Below are positions 8,177-15,674 of a stretch of 64,000 nucleotides of DNA, in pieces. The position numbers and the translations under genes are program-made. Origin of the DNA: Sphingomonas glacialis (GTDB taxonomy: Bacteria; Pseudomonadota; Alphaproteobacteria; Sphingomonadales; Sphingomonadaceae). The number at the start of each line of letters is the position of its first letter. Positions within the stretch are counted from its first letter, which is position 1. The notes beneath the pieces are model-generated. The model made no database searches, was not told the origin of the DNA, and saw only the letters and a list, made by a program, of their open reading frames with translations. Where the stretch lies: the NCBI RefSeq assembly GCF_014653575.1, contig NZ_BNAQ01000001.1:310001-374000 (forward strand), given 5' to 3'.

Positions 8177-8587
8177 TCAGCGCACGCGCGTCCACGTCTG
8201 CGTCTTGCAGAGCGGGAAGAAGACGCAGCCGCGCAGCTTGAGCCGGTCGCTGCCAACGGGGGTGATACGACCGCTATAGGTGTGGCCGTCCTCGGCATTG
8301 TAGACTTGGCCGTTGGCCCATACGCCGTCCTTGTCGGGTGCAAAGCCGCTCAGCATCAGCATTCCCTGGACAGGACGCGTGCGCAGCTTTTCATCCGAAT
8401 TCTTGGCGTCTTTGAGCGAAGGATTGGCGCGGATCGCATCGGACGTGACGACTTTACCGCAGATCGAGGCGCCGCAACGGCTGATCTCGACAATGGCATT
8501 GAGCGTCTCAGTCTTCCAGCGGCCGATCACGGTGTCGGCGGTGGCGGGGGCGCCGGCGAGCAGGGCGCCAATGAGCAGCAGGGACAT
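8177..8587 (-). CDS. DUF2147 periplasmic protein
   Basis: A 136-residue secreted protein. A short signal peptide (MSLLLIGALLAGAPATA) is followed by the DUF2147 pattern: IGRWKTET, a Cys pair (RCGASICGKVV), the NGQVYNAEDGHTYSGRI segment, LKLRGCVFFPLCKTQTWTRV at the end. The family is a small beta-barrel with no assigned enzymatic activity, common in proteobacteria. GGAGAGGA lies at good distance before the ATG at 8587; the longer upstream frame lacks signal-peptide logic. It lies upstream of the fadL-type gene on the same strand with a 47-bp gap, so the two may be co-transcribed. Confidence 0.88.
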   Translation of the reverse strand: MSLLLIGALLAGAPATADTVIGRWKTETLNAIVEISRCGASICGKVVTSDAIRANPSLKDAKNSDEKLRTRPVQGMLMLSGFAPDKDGVWANGQVYNAEDGHTYSGRITPVGSDRLKLRGCVFFPLCKTQTWTRVR

Positions 8588-8603
8588 GTACGTTCCTCTC
8601 CAA

Positions 8604-8624
8604 GCACCACCATCTCGGTGGTGC
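8604..8624 (-). promoter_or_regulatory. perfect inverted repeat in the DUF2147 5' leader
   Basis: GCACCACC and GGTGGTGC are separated by 5 nt, a perfect 8-bp stem ending 16 nt before the DUF2147 start codon on the minus strand. In RNA it would sit directly upstream of the ribosome binding site and could affect translation; as DNA it could be an operator. No T-tract follows, so it is not a terminator. Confidence 0.4.
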
Positions 8625-8742
8625 AATCGTGGTTGCCGTGCTTGAGCGATCCCCGCACGGTCGGTTCTGGTGTCGCTCCGTTTCGGCCCTAATGGCGAGC
8701 CCGTTGACGTATGCGGCAGATGGCTCGCAGTAGATTCGTATG

Positions 8743-8765
8743 CCGACAAGTCAAGCACTTGTCGG
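8743..8765. promoter_or_regulatory. 23-bp dyad, candidate MerR-type operator
   Basis: CCGACAAGT and ACTTGTCGG form a perfect 9-bp inverted repeat around CAAGC. It lies in the 348-bp gap between DUF2147 (minus) and the merR-type gene (plus), about 155 and 170 bp from their starts. MerR regulators bind dyads of this size inside promoters with a long spacer. A TTGACT sequence on the minus strand overlaps the dyad, which could serve as a -35 box toward DUF2147/fadL. The rest of this gap (8625-8935) shows no gene. Confidence 0.5.
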
Positions 8766-8935
8766 TACAGCGCGGGCAAACCGACCCGGCAACACCGCAA
8801 GATCGCGCTTCCCCAACGCGATGAAATCCGCAACACACAGGCCAAGACGTTGATCGCCACGCATTCGACAAAGGAGCGTGTCCGTTGCTCGCCGGTGGTC
8901 CGGCAAGGGTCGGCGTCCTTGGATCGAGGGCGTGA

Positions 8936-9370
8936 ATGAAAGAGCCGATGCAGGATCTGACGGGGATCAACGAGGTCGCGCGCATGCTCGACATCACGCC
9001 CCGCACGTTGCGTTTCTATGAGGATAAGGGGCTGATCACGCCCTGCCGGGTCGGCGCGATCCGCGTCTATACGCGGCGCGAGATCGCGCGGATGCGGTTG
9101 ATCCTGCGCGGCAAGCGGCTCGGCTTCACGCTACGCGATATCGTCGAATTTCTCGATCTCTACGATACCGATCCGCAGCATGTCGAACAGATGCGCGCGC
9201 TAGCGCAGCGATGCCGCCAGCGGATCGACCGGCTCGCCGCGCAGCAGGAGGCGATCGCCGAGACGCTCGTCGAGCTCGAGAAGATCGAGCGCGAAGCCTT
9301 GGCACGCGTGCCCAAACCCCGCGGCTCGCGTGTCGTCCTGTCGTCGGACGCTGCGCCGCGCGAGGCCTAG
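8936..9370 (+). CDS. MerR-family transcriptional regulator
   Basis: A 144-residue DNA-binding protein. The N-terminal winged helix (INEVARMLDITPRTLRFYEDKGLI, about residues 6-30) and wing (RVGAIRVYTRREIARMRLI) are typical MerR. A coiled-coil dimerisation helix covers about residues 80-120 (QRCRQRIDRLAAQQEAIAETLVELEKIE). The metal-binding cysteine loop of MerR/CueR is absent; only one Cys is present. It therefore looks more like LiuR- or PhhR-type MerR proteins that regulate branched-chain or fatty-acid catabolism. Divergent from DUF2147/fadL, it is a plausible regulator of both. ATG at 8948 is an alternative start. Confidence 0.85.
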   Translation: MKEPMQDLTGINEVARMLDITPRTLRFYEDKGLITPCRVGAIRVYTRREIARMRLILRGKRLGFTLRDIVEFLDLYDTDPQHVEQMRALAQRCRQRIDRLAAQQEAIAETLVELEKIEREALARVPKPRGSRVVLSSDAAPREA

Positions 9371-9378
9371 CCGTCCGA

Positions 9379-10116
9379 TCACGTGTCGTCGTGCTCGCGC
9401 GCAAGGATCAGCGCCAGCACGTCGGCGATGATCTGCTGCATCGCGTGCTGTGCCGCCAGGCCGTCCCGCGCCTCGATTGCACGCAGCACCGCGCCGTGCG
9501 CCGCGAGATCAGCGCTGCGGCCCTTGAAACGATTGGTGAAGCGAATCGACGAGCGCAGCGCGGTCGTCACGACGTCCTCGAACTGCGCGAAGAACGGGTT
9601 GCCGGCGGCGCGCAGGATCGCGACGTGGAACGCGATATCGGCGTCGAGCGAGTCATCCTCGCCCGCCTCAGCCGCGACCATCCGCGCGTAGCCCGCGCGG
9701 ATGGCGATGAGCCCGCCCGCGCCCGCATTGCGCGCGGCAAGCTCCGCTGCGGCGGGCTCGATCGCGATGCGGAGCTCGCTGAAATGCCGCAGCAGCCCGA
9801 GCGAGAATTTCCGCTCGAGCAACCAGCCGAGTACATCGGCATCGAACAGGTTCCACGACTCGGCCGGCTGGACGATCGTCCCCTGGCGCGGCCGGGCCGA
9901 CAGCAGCCCCTTGGCGGTGAGCATCTTGACCGCCTCGCGTGTCACCGACCGGCTGACGCCGTGCTGGCTCGCGAGATCGGCTTCGGTCGGGAAACGCTTG
10001 TCCGTATACACCCCCGTCACGATCGCCCGCCCCAACGCATCGAGCATCCCGTGCGTAAGATTGCGTCCGAGCGAGCTGCGGACGTCGTGCGGCTCGGGTC
10101 CTTCGCCGCTGGTCAC
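9379..10116 (-). CDS. FadR-subfamily GntR regulator (DgoR-like)
   Basis: A 245-residue repressor-type protein. The N-terminal winged helix-turn-helix runs from about residue 25 to 90 (RFPTEADLASQHGVSRSVTREAVKMLTAKGLL), and an all-helical FCD effector domain covers about 110-235, with Asp and His residues (DIAFHVAIL, LAAHGAVL) that bind metal in this fold. It is the last gene of the minus-strand dgo operon; its start overlaps the dgoA stop. By analogy with E. coli DgoR it would respond to galactonate or a related sugar acid and repress the operon. The assignment to DgoR is by context, not by a unique motif. Confidence 0.85.
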   Translation of the reverse strand: MTSGEGPEPHDVRSSLGRNLTHGMLDALGRAIVTGVYTDKRFPTEADLASQHGVSRSVTREAVKMLTAKGLLSARPRQGTIVQPAESWNLFDADVLGWLLERKFSLGLLRHFSELRIAIEPAAAELAARNAGAGGLIAIRAGYARMVAAEAGEDDSLDADIAFHVAILRAAGNPFFAQFEDVVTTALRSSIRFTNRFKGRSADLAAHGAVLRAIEARDGLAAQHAMQQIIADVLALILAREHDDT

Positions 10117-10751
10117 AACGACGCGCGAGCAGCGCGCCAGGCAGCGATCAGGCCATCAGCCTTGGCGCCGACGCGCGCGGCATCGTCGCCCGGGCGGTAG
10201 AGCGCGCCCCCGACGCCGATCCCCTCGGCCCCCGCAGCAAGCCATTCCCCGAAATTGTCGGCCCCCGTGCCGCCGACGCCCCACACCGCGACATGCCGCG
10301 GCAGCACTTCGCGGATCGCCTTGAGGTAGTTCGGGCCAAGCGCGACCGCCGGGAACAGCTTGATCCGCCGCGCACCCGCATCGATCGCGCGGAACGCCTC
10401 GCTCGGCGTGACGAAGCCCGGCATCGGCTCGAGCCCCAGCTCGACCGCGCGCGCGATCAGCGCGGGCGCGGTGTTGGGCGTGACCATCACGGTCGCCCCG
10501 GTCGCTGCCAGCGCCTCGACCCCGGCAAGATCGAGCACCGTGCCCGCGCCGATCGCCGCAGTGTCACCGAACGCCTGCTGGATCGCGGCGATGCTGGTGA
10601 ACGGATCGGGCGAGTTGAGCGGCACCTCGATAATGCGAACGCCGGCCTTCACGAGCGCCTCGGCGACGGGGAGCGCCTCATCGGGCCGTATCCCACGCAG
10701 GATCGCCACGACGGGCGGGGCACCAGCGGCCAGCAGATCGTCGATCGTCAT
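10113..10751 (-). CDS. dgoA: 2-dehydro-3-deoxy-6-phosphogalactonate aldolase
   Basis: A 212-residue class I aldolase of the KDPG/KDPGal family. It cleaves 2-keto-3-deoxy-6-phosphogalactonate to pyruvate and glyceraldehyde 3-phosphate. The Schiff-base lysine is Lys131 (RRIKLFPA), the general acid/base Glu42 is in IIEVPLNSP, and the phosphate-binding glycines are in GVGGTG and GIGVGGAL. The PLNSP segment and lack of the bacterial Eda-specific signature favour KDPGal over KDPG aldolase; pairing with dgoK supports this. It overlaps both dgoK and the regulator by 4 bp (ATGA), indicating coupled translation. Confidence 0.92.
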   Translation of the reverse strand: MTIDDLLAAGAPPVVAILRGIRPDEALPVAEALVKAGVRIIEVPLNSPDPFTSIAAIQQAFGDTAAIGAGTVLDLAGVEALAATGATVMVTPNTAPALIARAVELGLEPMPGFVTPSEAFRAIDAGARRIKLFPAVALGPNYLKAIREVLPRHVAVWGVGGTGADNFGEWLAAGAEGIGVGGALYRPGDDAARVGAKADGLIAAWRAARASL

Positions 10752-11650
10752 CGGTCAGTCTCCAACAAGGCAAGCCCGGCGAGCGCACAGGCATCGCCAT
10801 CGAGCAATTTCGTATCGATCCCGCGCGCGACGAGCGCGCGGGCATAGCGGGCGCAGAGCGCGGGATCGCCGATCAAGCCGATCGTCTCGCCCGCGGCGGG
10901 GGCGACCTCGGCGACCTCGCGACCGATCAGCAGGCCCGACAGATAGCCGGCGGCCCAATCGGGCGAACGCCCGTCGATGAGCTGCGCGCTGCGCGCCTCG
11001 AACAGCGCGCCGAGCACAATGTCTCTGTCGTTCGCCCGCGCGAGACCGTGGGCGAAGCCTGCCTGCTCGGCGGCAGGGTCGGCGTCGCCCTGGCTGGCCG
11101 CGCGCAGCAGCGTCGAGCGATCGCGCAGCAGCGCGAACAGCTCGCCGGTGAAGAAGGTCTGGAAGCCGGTGATCCGCCCATCCTCGATCGTCGCCCATTT
11201 GCTGTGCGTCCCCGGCAGAGCGAGGCGATGGCGTCCCACGCGCAGCGCAGGATCGCGCGCGATCGCCCCGAAGAGTTGCGTTTCCTCGCCGCGCATCACA
11301 TCGGGGCCGCCCGACGGCGCGGTGCAAGCGAGCCCGGCCATGATCGTGACCGGCACCCCGTCGAGCGCAACCTGCCCAGCCCCGGCGAGCCAGCCCGCAA
11401 CGTCGGCAGGACACCCCGCATAGGGCACTTCGATCCAGCCGTTGCGCGACCCGACCATGCCGCACAGCGCGATCGACTCGGCAGCGCCGTCGGCGCGCCA
11501 CGGTGCAATCGCGTCGCGCAGCGCCGCCTCGGGCGTGCCGTCGAGCGCGCCGATACCAGCGCCCTCGGCGCGCGCGACGACCGCGCCGTTTTCGATGCGG
11601 AACAGCCGCAACCGGCTGGTGCCCCAATCGCCGACGATGCGGTAGCTCAT
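10748..11650 (-). CDS. dgoK: 2-dehydro-3-deoxygalactonokinase
   Basis: A 300-residue sugar kinase of the DgoK family (ASKHA fold). It phosphorylates 2-keto-3-deoxygalactonate at C6 with ATP. Landmarks are the N-terminal phosphate loop IVGDWGTSRLRLFRI, the CGMVGSRNGWIEVPYAGCP segment specific to DgoK, and LPGTHSKWATIEDGRI near residue 150. The frame stays open far upstream, but the ATG at 11650 starts the family N-terminus exactly and overlaps the lactonase stop by 4 bp. It is the second gene of the dgo operon. Confidence 0.93.
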   Translation of the reverse strand: MSYRIVGDWGTSRLRLFRIENGAVVARAEGAGIGALDGTPEAALRDAIAPWRADGAAESIALCGMVGSRNGWIEVPYAGCPADVAGWLAGAGQVALDGVPVTIMAGLACTAPSGGPDVMRGEETQLFGAIARDPALRVGRHRLALPGTHSKWATIEDGRITGFQTFFTGELFALLRDRSTLLRAASQGDADPAAEQAGFAHGLARANDRDIVLGALFEARSAQLIDGRSPDWAAGYLSGLLIGREVAEVAPAAGETIGLIGDPALCARYARALVARGIDTKLLDGDACALAGLALLETDR

Positions 11651-12507
11651 CGCACGATCCTGACGGCAGGAAGCGGTAGTCCGGGGGCAGGCGCATCGAA
11701 CGCGAACAGCCCGCCAGCAAGCGGTTGCGCGGCGAGGTCGGCGTCGGACAGTCCGGCGCGCGCGGTGGTGACATAGCCGGTCCGCAGATCGGGCCCGCCG
11801 AATGCCACCTTCGTGACATTGGCGCAAGGCAGGGCGACGCGCATCAACACGCTGCCGTCGGGCGCGTAGCGCCGCGCTTCCCAGCCACCCCACAGACCGA
11901 CCCAGACACACCCTTCCGCATCGACCGTTACGCCATCGGGATTGCCATCCTCCGGCGCGATCGTCGCGAACAGCGTGCCGTCGCGCAATTGCGCATCGGT
12001 CGCGATGTCGAAGCGGTGGATCGTGCCAGCGAGCGTATCGACATGATAAAGGAAGCGCCCGTCGGGGCTGATCGCGGGGCCGTTGGTGATCGTGCATTCG
12101 CCGCCGACCACGGCGATGCTGTCACCGTCGTAGGTGTGGACCGCGCCGCTCGGCCGCGACTCTTCGTCGTCCATCGTGCCGAACCAGAGCCGGCCCTGCG
12201 GGTCGACCGTGGCATCGTTGGTCCGGTTATGATCGGGCATCGGCACCGTCGCGATCGGCGCCCCGAGCGCCGCGCCGTCGAACAGCTGGAGCGCACCGCG
12301 ATTACCGACCAACAGCGCGCCATCGGCGGTTGGAACGATGAAGCTCGGCGCTCCGCCGACGGCAAAGCTCTCGCGCGTGTCGGTACCCGGATCATAGCGA
12401 TGGATCGCGCCGGACTTGATATCAACGAACCACAGCACGCCATCGACCCAGGCAGGCCCCTCGCCGAGCGTTGCGGCGACCGGCCAAACCAAACGACTTT
12501 GTGACAC
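11647..12507 (-). CDS. SMP-30/gluconolactonase family sugar lactonase
   Basis: A 286-residue six-bladed beta-propeller lactonase. The metal-site Glu (LGEGPAW near the start), the Asn in PDHNRTNDATVDPQGRLWFGT, ITNGPAISPDGRFLYHVDT and the Asp in GNPDGVTVDAEGCVW are the conserved SMP-30 elements. It would open a sugar lactone such as galactonolactone to feed the downstream kinase and aldolase. GTG at 12507 is preferred because GGAGAG lies 6 nt upstream; an in-frame ATG at 12555 has no ribosome binding site and overlaps a palindrome near the likely promoter. It is the first gene of the dgo operon. Confidence 0.88.
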   Translation of the reverse strand: MSQSRLVWPVAATLGEGPAWVDGVLWFVDIKSGAIHRYDPGTDTRESFAVGGAPSFIVPTADGALLVGNRGALQLFDGAALGAPIATVPMPDHNRTNDATVDPQGRLWFGTMDDEESRPSGAVHTYDGDSIAVVGGECTITNGPAISPDGRFLYHVDTLAGTIHRFDIATDAQLRDGTLFATIAPEDGNPDGVTVDAEGCVWVGLWGGWEARRYAPDGSVLMRVALPCANVTKVAFGGPDLRTGYVTTARAGLSDADLAAQPLAGGLFAFDAPAPGLPLPAVRIVR

Positions 12508-12544
12508 AGCGCTCTCCGATCCTGACCTCGCGGCCGATAATGTG

Positions 12545-12581
12545 TGATCGATCATATAATTAAGCCGCGGGGATCGGGCAA
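12545..12581 (-). promoter_or_regulatory. candidate promoter and palindrome of the dgo-type operon
   Basis: On the minus strand TTGCCC (12581-12576) and TATATG (12558-12553) are spaced by 17 bp, in an AT-rich patch unlike its surroundings. The perfect palindrome TGATCGATCA (12545-12554) lies at the expected transcription start, a typical repressor position. The GntR regulator encoded in the operon is the obvious candidate ligand. This is a visual assignment only. Confidence 0.45.
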
Positions 12582-12707
12582 TCGCCGAAGCGTCGCGGCA
12601 AATCGGGTCACGGGCCGCCGCCAGGCTATGCCGCATGCATCCCAATTCTCCGACTTTTTGCGTTATCCCCGCTAGCCTTGCGGTCGATAATCGGGCACCT
12701 GCGCCGC

Positions 12708-13445
12708 ATGACCGGCTTACCCCAAGTTCGAACGCCGACAATCAGCCTCATCATCCCGGCGTATAACGAGGAGGACTATCTCCCGGCCTGCTTGGATGCG
12801 GTCATGCGCAACGTCGCGGGCAAGGCGTTCGAGATCATCGTCGTCGACAATAACAGCACCGATGGCACCAAGGCGGTGGTCGAGCGCTACCCTTCGGTCA
12901 AATATGTGTTCGAGCCGAACAAGGGCATCACGCGCGCACGGCAGCGCGGCTTGATCGCGTCCAGCGGCGATATTCTGGCATATGTCGACGCCGATACCCA
13001 TCCGCCCGCCGGCTGGATCGAGCAGATCTGGGAGCAGTTCGCCGCGAACCGCGATCTTGCCTGCCTGTCGGGGCCCTACAGCTTCTACGACCTGAGCGGC
13101 TTGCGCAATCGCGTGTCGACCGCGTGGTTCGTCGCGGCCCGATCGATCTACGGGATCACCGGCTATCTGATGGTCGGCGGCAATTTCGCGATTCCGCGCC
13201 ATGTTCTCGAGAAAATGGGCGGCTTCGACAGCTCGATCGAATTCTACGGGGAGGACGTCGACATCGCCAAGCGCGCCAAGCAACAGGGAAAGGTCCTGTT
13301 CTCACCGCGCTTCATCATGCCGACATCGGGCCGTCGCATGCAGAAACAGGGCTTTGCGAAGATCGCGGGGATCTACCTCGCCAATTATGCGTCGATCATG
13401 CTGCGCGGCAAACCCGCGACCAAAGGGTATGAGGACATCCGCTAG
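12708..13445 (+). CDS. family 2 glycosyltransferase
   Basis: A 245-residue GT-A fold glycosyltransferase. The N-terminal nucleotide-binding motif is SLIIPAYNEEDYLPACL, followed by EIIVVDNNSTDGT and the metal-binding DAD triad at about 94-96 (AYVDADTHPP). The acceptor region has GGNFAIPRHVLEKMGGF and the ED motif in FYGEDVDIAKRAK. A hydrophobic C-terminal part (IAGIYLANYASIML) may touch the membrane. Likely products are glycans or glycolipids, but donor and acceptor cannot be named. An earlier TTG at 12678 is possible; the ATG at 12708 is closer to the family N-terminus. No sugar-pathway neighbours help. Confidence 0.87.
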   Translation: MTGLPQVRTPTISLIIPAYNEEDYLPACLDAVMRNVAGKAFEIIVVDNNSTDGTKAVVERYPSVKYVFEPNKGITRARQRGLIASSGDILAYVDADTHPPAGWIEQIWEQFAANRDLACLSGPYSFYDLSGLRNRVSTAWFVAARSIYGITGYLMVGGNFAIPRHVLEKMGGFDSSIEFYGEDVDIAKRAKQQGKVLFSPRFIMPTSGRRMQKQGFAKIAGIYLANYASIMLRGKPATKGYEDIR

Positions 13446-13525
13446 CTCCCCCGTGGACGACATCGTGCGGGCCGGGAACGCTATGCCGCGCTGTACAGCC
13501 CGACCCACGCGCGGCCCGATTTGAG

Positions 13526-13720
13526 AGCGGTTTGTATTTTTCGACACCTACCTCCGCCACCATCGGCTATGGGGATGTGGTACTTGTCCGTTCGTGGGCG
13601 ATCGTCGGCGCGAGCGAGGGCGCCAACGGCGTCATCCTGCGGGGCTGGTCGACGGCCTTCTTCGTCGCGGCGGTCGGCCGAATCCGGTTTGTCGAAGGGG
13701 AGATAGAGACATTACGGTGA
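13526..13720 (+). pseudogene. remnant of a two-helix potassium channel (pore and second helix only)
   Basis: The frame read from here gives [20 protein letters not shown], with the K+ selectivity filter TIGYGD, then a segment ending [20 protein letters not shown] that looks like the second membrane helix of Ion_trans_2 channels. The first membrane helix and a start codon are missing; upstream codons in frame do not look like a channel. It therefore appears to be the 3' part of a decayed or recombined channel gene. Its last bases overlap the GTG start of the histidine kinase. Confidence 0.6.
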
Positions 13721-15237
13721 CCGCCACGGACCCGCTGGCCGATGCCTTCGCCCTGTTCGTCAACAGCACGACCGATCGCGCGCAGTTCCTGCTCGATCCC
13801 GCGGGCCTGGTGATGAGCTGGAATCGCGGTGCCGAAATCCTGACCGACTGGAGCGCAGAGGCGATCATCGGACAGTCCTTCATGCTGTTCTACCCCCCCG
13901 CCGACGCCGAACGCGGCGACCCCGCCGCCGATCTGGCGCAAGCGCAGAAAGACGTCACGACGCGCAAGGAAGCCTGGCGAATCCGCCGCGACGGTTCCGA
14001 ATTTCTCGCGGATTCAACGCTCGTCGCGTTGCGCAATCCGGCAGGCGCGCTGCTTGGCTATGGGCAAAGCGTGTACGATATCACCGCGCGTCGCGCCGCC
14101 GAGGCAGCGCTTGCCGATAGCGAGCAGCACGTCCGCTCGATCCTCGAAACCGTGCCCGACGCGATGATCGTGATCGACGAACGCGGCCGCATCCTGTCGT
14201 TCAGCGCGGCGGCCGAGCGGCTGTTCGGCTATGCCGAGGGCGAATTGGTCGGCCGCAACGTCAGCATGCTGATGCCGAGCCCCGACCGCGACCGCCATGA
14301 CAGCTATCTCAGCCATTATTTGACGACGGGCGAACGCCGCATCATCGGCATCGGTCGAGTCGTGGTGGGGATGCGTCGCGATGGCACTCCCTTCCCGATG
14401 GAGCTTTCGGTCGGCGAGGCGAGCAGCACCGGGCGGCGCATCTTCACCGGCTTCATCCGCGACCTGACCGAACAGCAACGCAGCGAATTGCGGCTGAAGG
14501 AGCTGCAATCCGAGCTGATCCACGTCTCCCGCCTCAGCGCGATGGGGACGATGGCGTCGACGCTGGCGCACGAACTCAACCAGCCGCTGACCGCGATCGC
14601 CAATTACATGGAAGCGAGCCGCGATCTGCTCGACGCGCCCGATGCCGATACGCTCGGCTATTTGCGCGAAGCGGTCGATCAATCGGCCAAGGAAACGCTC
14701 CGTGCCGGCGACATCGTGCGCGCCTTGCGCGACTTCGTATCGCACGGCGAAGTCGATCGCCGCGTCGTTCCGCTGCGCCCGCTGATCGAGGAAGCCAGCG
14801 CGCTGGCACTGATCGGCGCGCGCGAGCGCGGTGTAAGATCTTTCTTCGCGTTCGAGAGCGATGCCGCGCACGCCCTCGTCGATCGCGTGCAGATCCAGCA
14901 AGTCGTGGTCAATCTGGTGCGCAATGCGGTCGAGGCGGTCGAGATGTCGCTGACGCGCGACGTGACGATCAGCGTGCGCGCGGCGGCGGGCGACATGATC
15001 GAGATCATCGTCGCCGACACGGGCCCCGGGATCGATCCCGCGGTCGCGCCACGCCTGTTCCAGGCGTTCGCCACCAGCAAGAAAAGCGGCATGGGGCTTG
15101 GTCTGTCAATCTGCAGGACGATCGTCGAAACGCACGAAGGCCGGATCTGGGCGGTACCACGGCCAAACGGCGGAACCGCGTTTCATTTTACAGTCCGCGG
15201 CGCGCCCGACGCCACCGACACCCGGACCATTACGTAG
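13717..15237 (+). CDS. FixL-like haem-PAS sensor histidine kinase
   Basis: A 506-residue soluble kinase with no membrane segment. PAS-1 covers about residues 10-125, PAS-2 about 135-255, HisKA about 265-340 with the phospho-acceptor His285 (LAHELNQPL), and the ATPase domain has the N-box (NLVRNAVEA, Asn403) and G-box (DTGPGID). PAS-2 carries the FixL haem signature: RDRHDSY with the proximal His194, and IIGIGR with the distal Arg214. It should sense O2 or another haem ligand and phosphorylate a receiver. The GTG start follows AAGGGGAGA. The single-receiver gene 53 bp downstream is the likely partner. Haem binding is inference from conserved residues. Confidence 0.88.
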   Translation: MTATDPLADAFALFVNSTTDRAQFLLDPAGLVMSWNRGAEILTDWSAEAIIGQSFMLFYPPADAERGDPAADLAQAQKDVTTRKEAWRIRRDGSEFLADSTLVALRNPAGALLGYGQSVYDITARRAAEAALADSEQHVRSILETVPDAMIVIDERGRILSFSAAAERLFGYAEGELVGRNVSMLMPSPDRDRHDSYLSHYLTTGERRIIGIGRVVVGMRRDGTPFPMELSVGEASSTGRRIFTGFIRDLTEQQRSELRLKELQSELIHVSRLSAMGTMASTLAHELNQPLTAIANYMEASRDLLDAPDADTLGYLREAVDQSAKETLRAGDIVRALRDFVSHGEVDRRVVPLRPLIEEASALALIGARERGVRSFFAFESDAAHALVDRVQIQQVVVNLVRNAVEAVEMSLTRDVTISVRAAAGDMIEIIVADTGPGIDPAVAPRLFQAFATSKKSGMGLGLSICRTIVETHEGRIWAVPRPNGGTAFHFTVRGAPDATDTRTIT

Positions 15238-15290
15238 CGACGCGGCGTCGCGCTCGCGGCAGGACCGGCGTTCCTATTCCCCGGGTACCT

Positions 15291-15674
15291 ATGTCAGACC
15301 TTGCCGCCGCCAAACCGCCCCGCCGCACCCGTATCGTGCTGATCGACGCCGATGAGAGCGTTCGCCGCCAGCTGCAGTTGGCGTTGCAATGGCATGGCTA
15401 CGAGGTGCGCTCGTTCGGCACCGCTGCGCCGGTGCTGCAGGGTGGCTATGCCGACGCCACCGACATCCTGATTACCGATTATGCCCCGCCCGGCAGCAAC
15501 GGGATCGCGATCCTGCGCATCCTGCAAAGCCGCGGGTGGGACGGGCGTGCGGTGCTGATCACCAGCAATCCGTCGCACGAGCAGGAACACTGCGCCCGCG
15601 CTTCGGGTTTTGCCGCAGTGCTCGAAAAGCCAGTCCACCAGGCCGACCTGATCGCCGCGATCACGTTCAGCTGA
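15291..15674 (+). CDS. stand-alone response-regulator receiver
   Basis: A 127-residue CheY-like receiver and nothing else. The acidic pocket is LIDADES (about Asp19/Asp21), the phospho-acceptor is Asp63 (ILITDYAPPG), the switch residue lies in VLITSN (Thr91) and the conserved Lys113 is in LEKPV. There is no DNA-binding or enzymatic output domain, unlike FixJ. Position right after the FixL-like kinase suggests they form a pair. The output would have to go through protein-protein contact or a phosphorelay. The convergent MFS gene overlaps its 3' end by 8 bp. Confidence 0.9.
   Translation: MSDLAAAKPPRRTRIVLIDADESVRRQLQLALQWHGYEVRSFGTAAPVLQGGYADATDILITDYAPPGSNGIAILRILQSRGWDGRAVLITSNPSHEQEHCARASGFAAVLEKPVHQADLIAAITFS

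Noticed and set aside
12555..12555. ATG at 12555 as start of the SMP-30 lactonase
   Set aside because: No ribosome binding site and it overlaps a palindrome next to a likely promoter; the GTG at 12507 has GGAGAG at ideal spacing.
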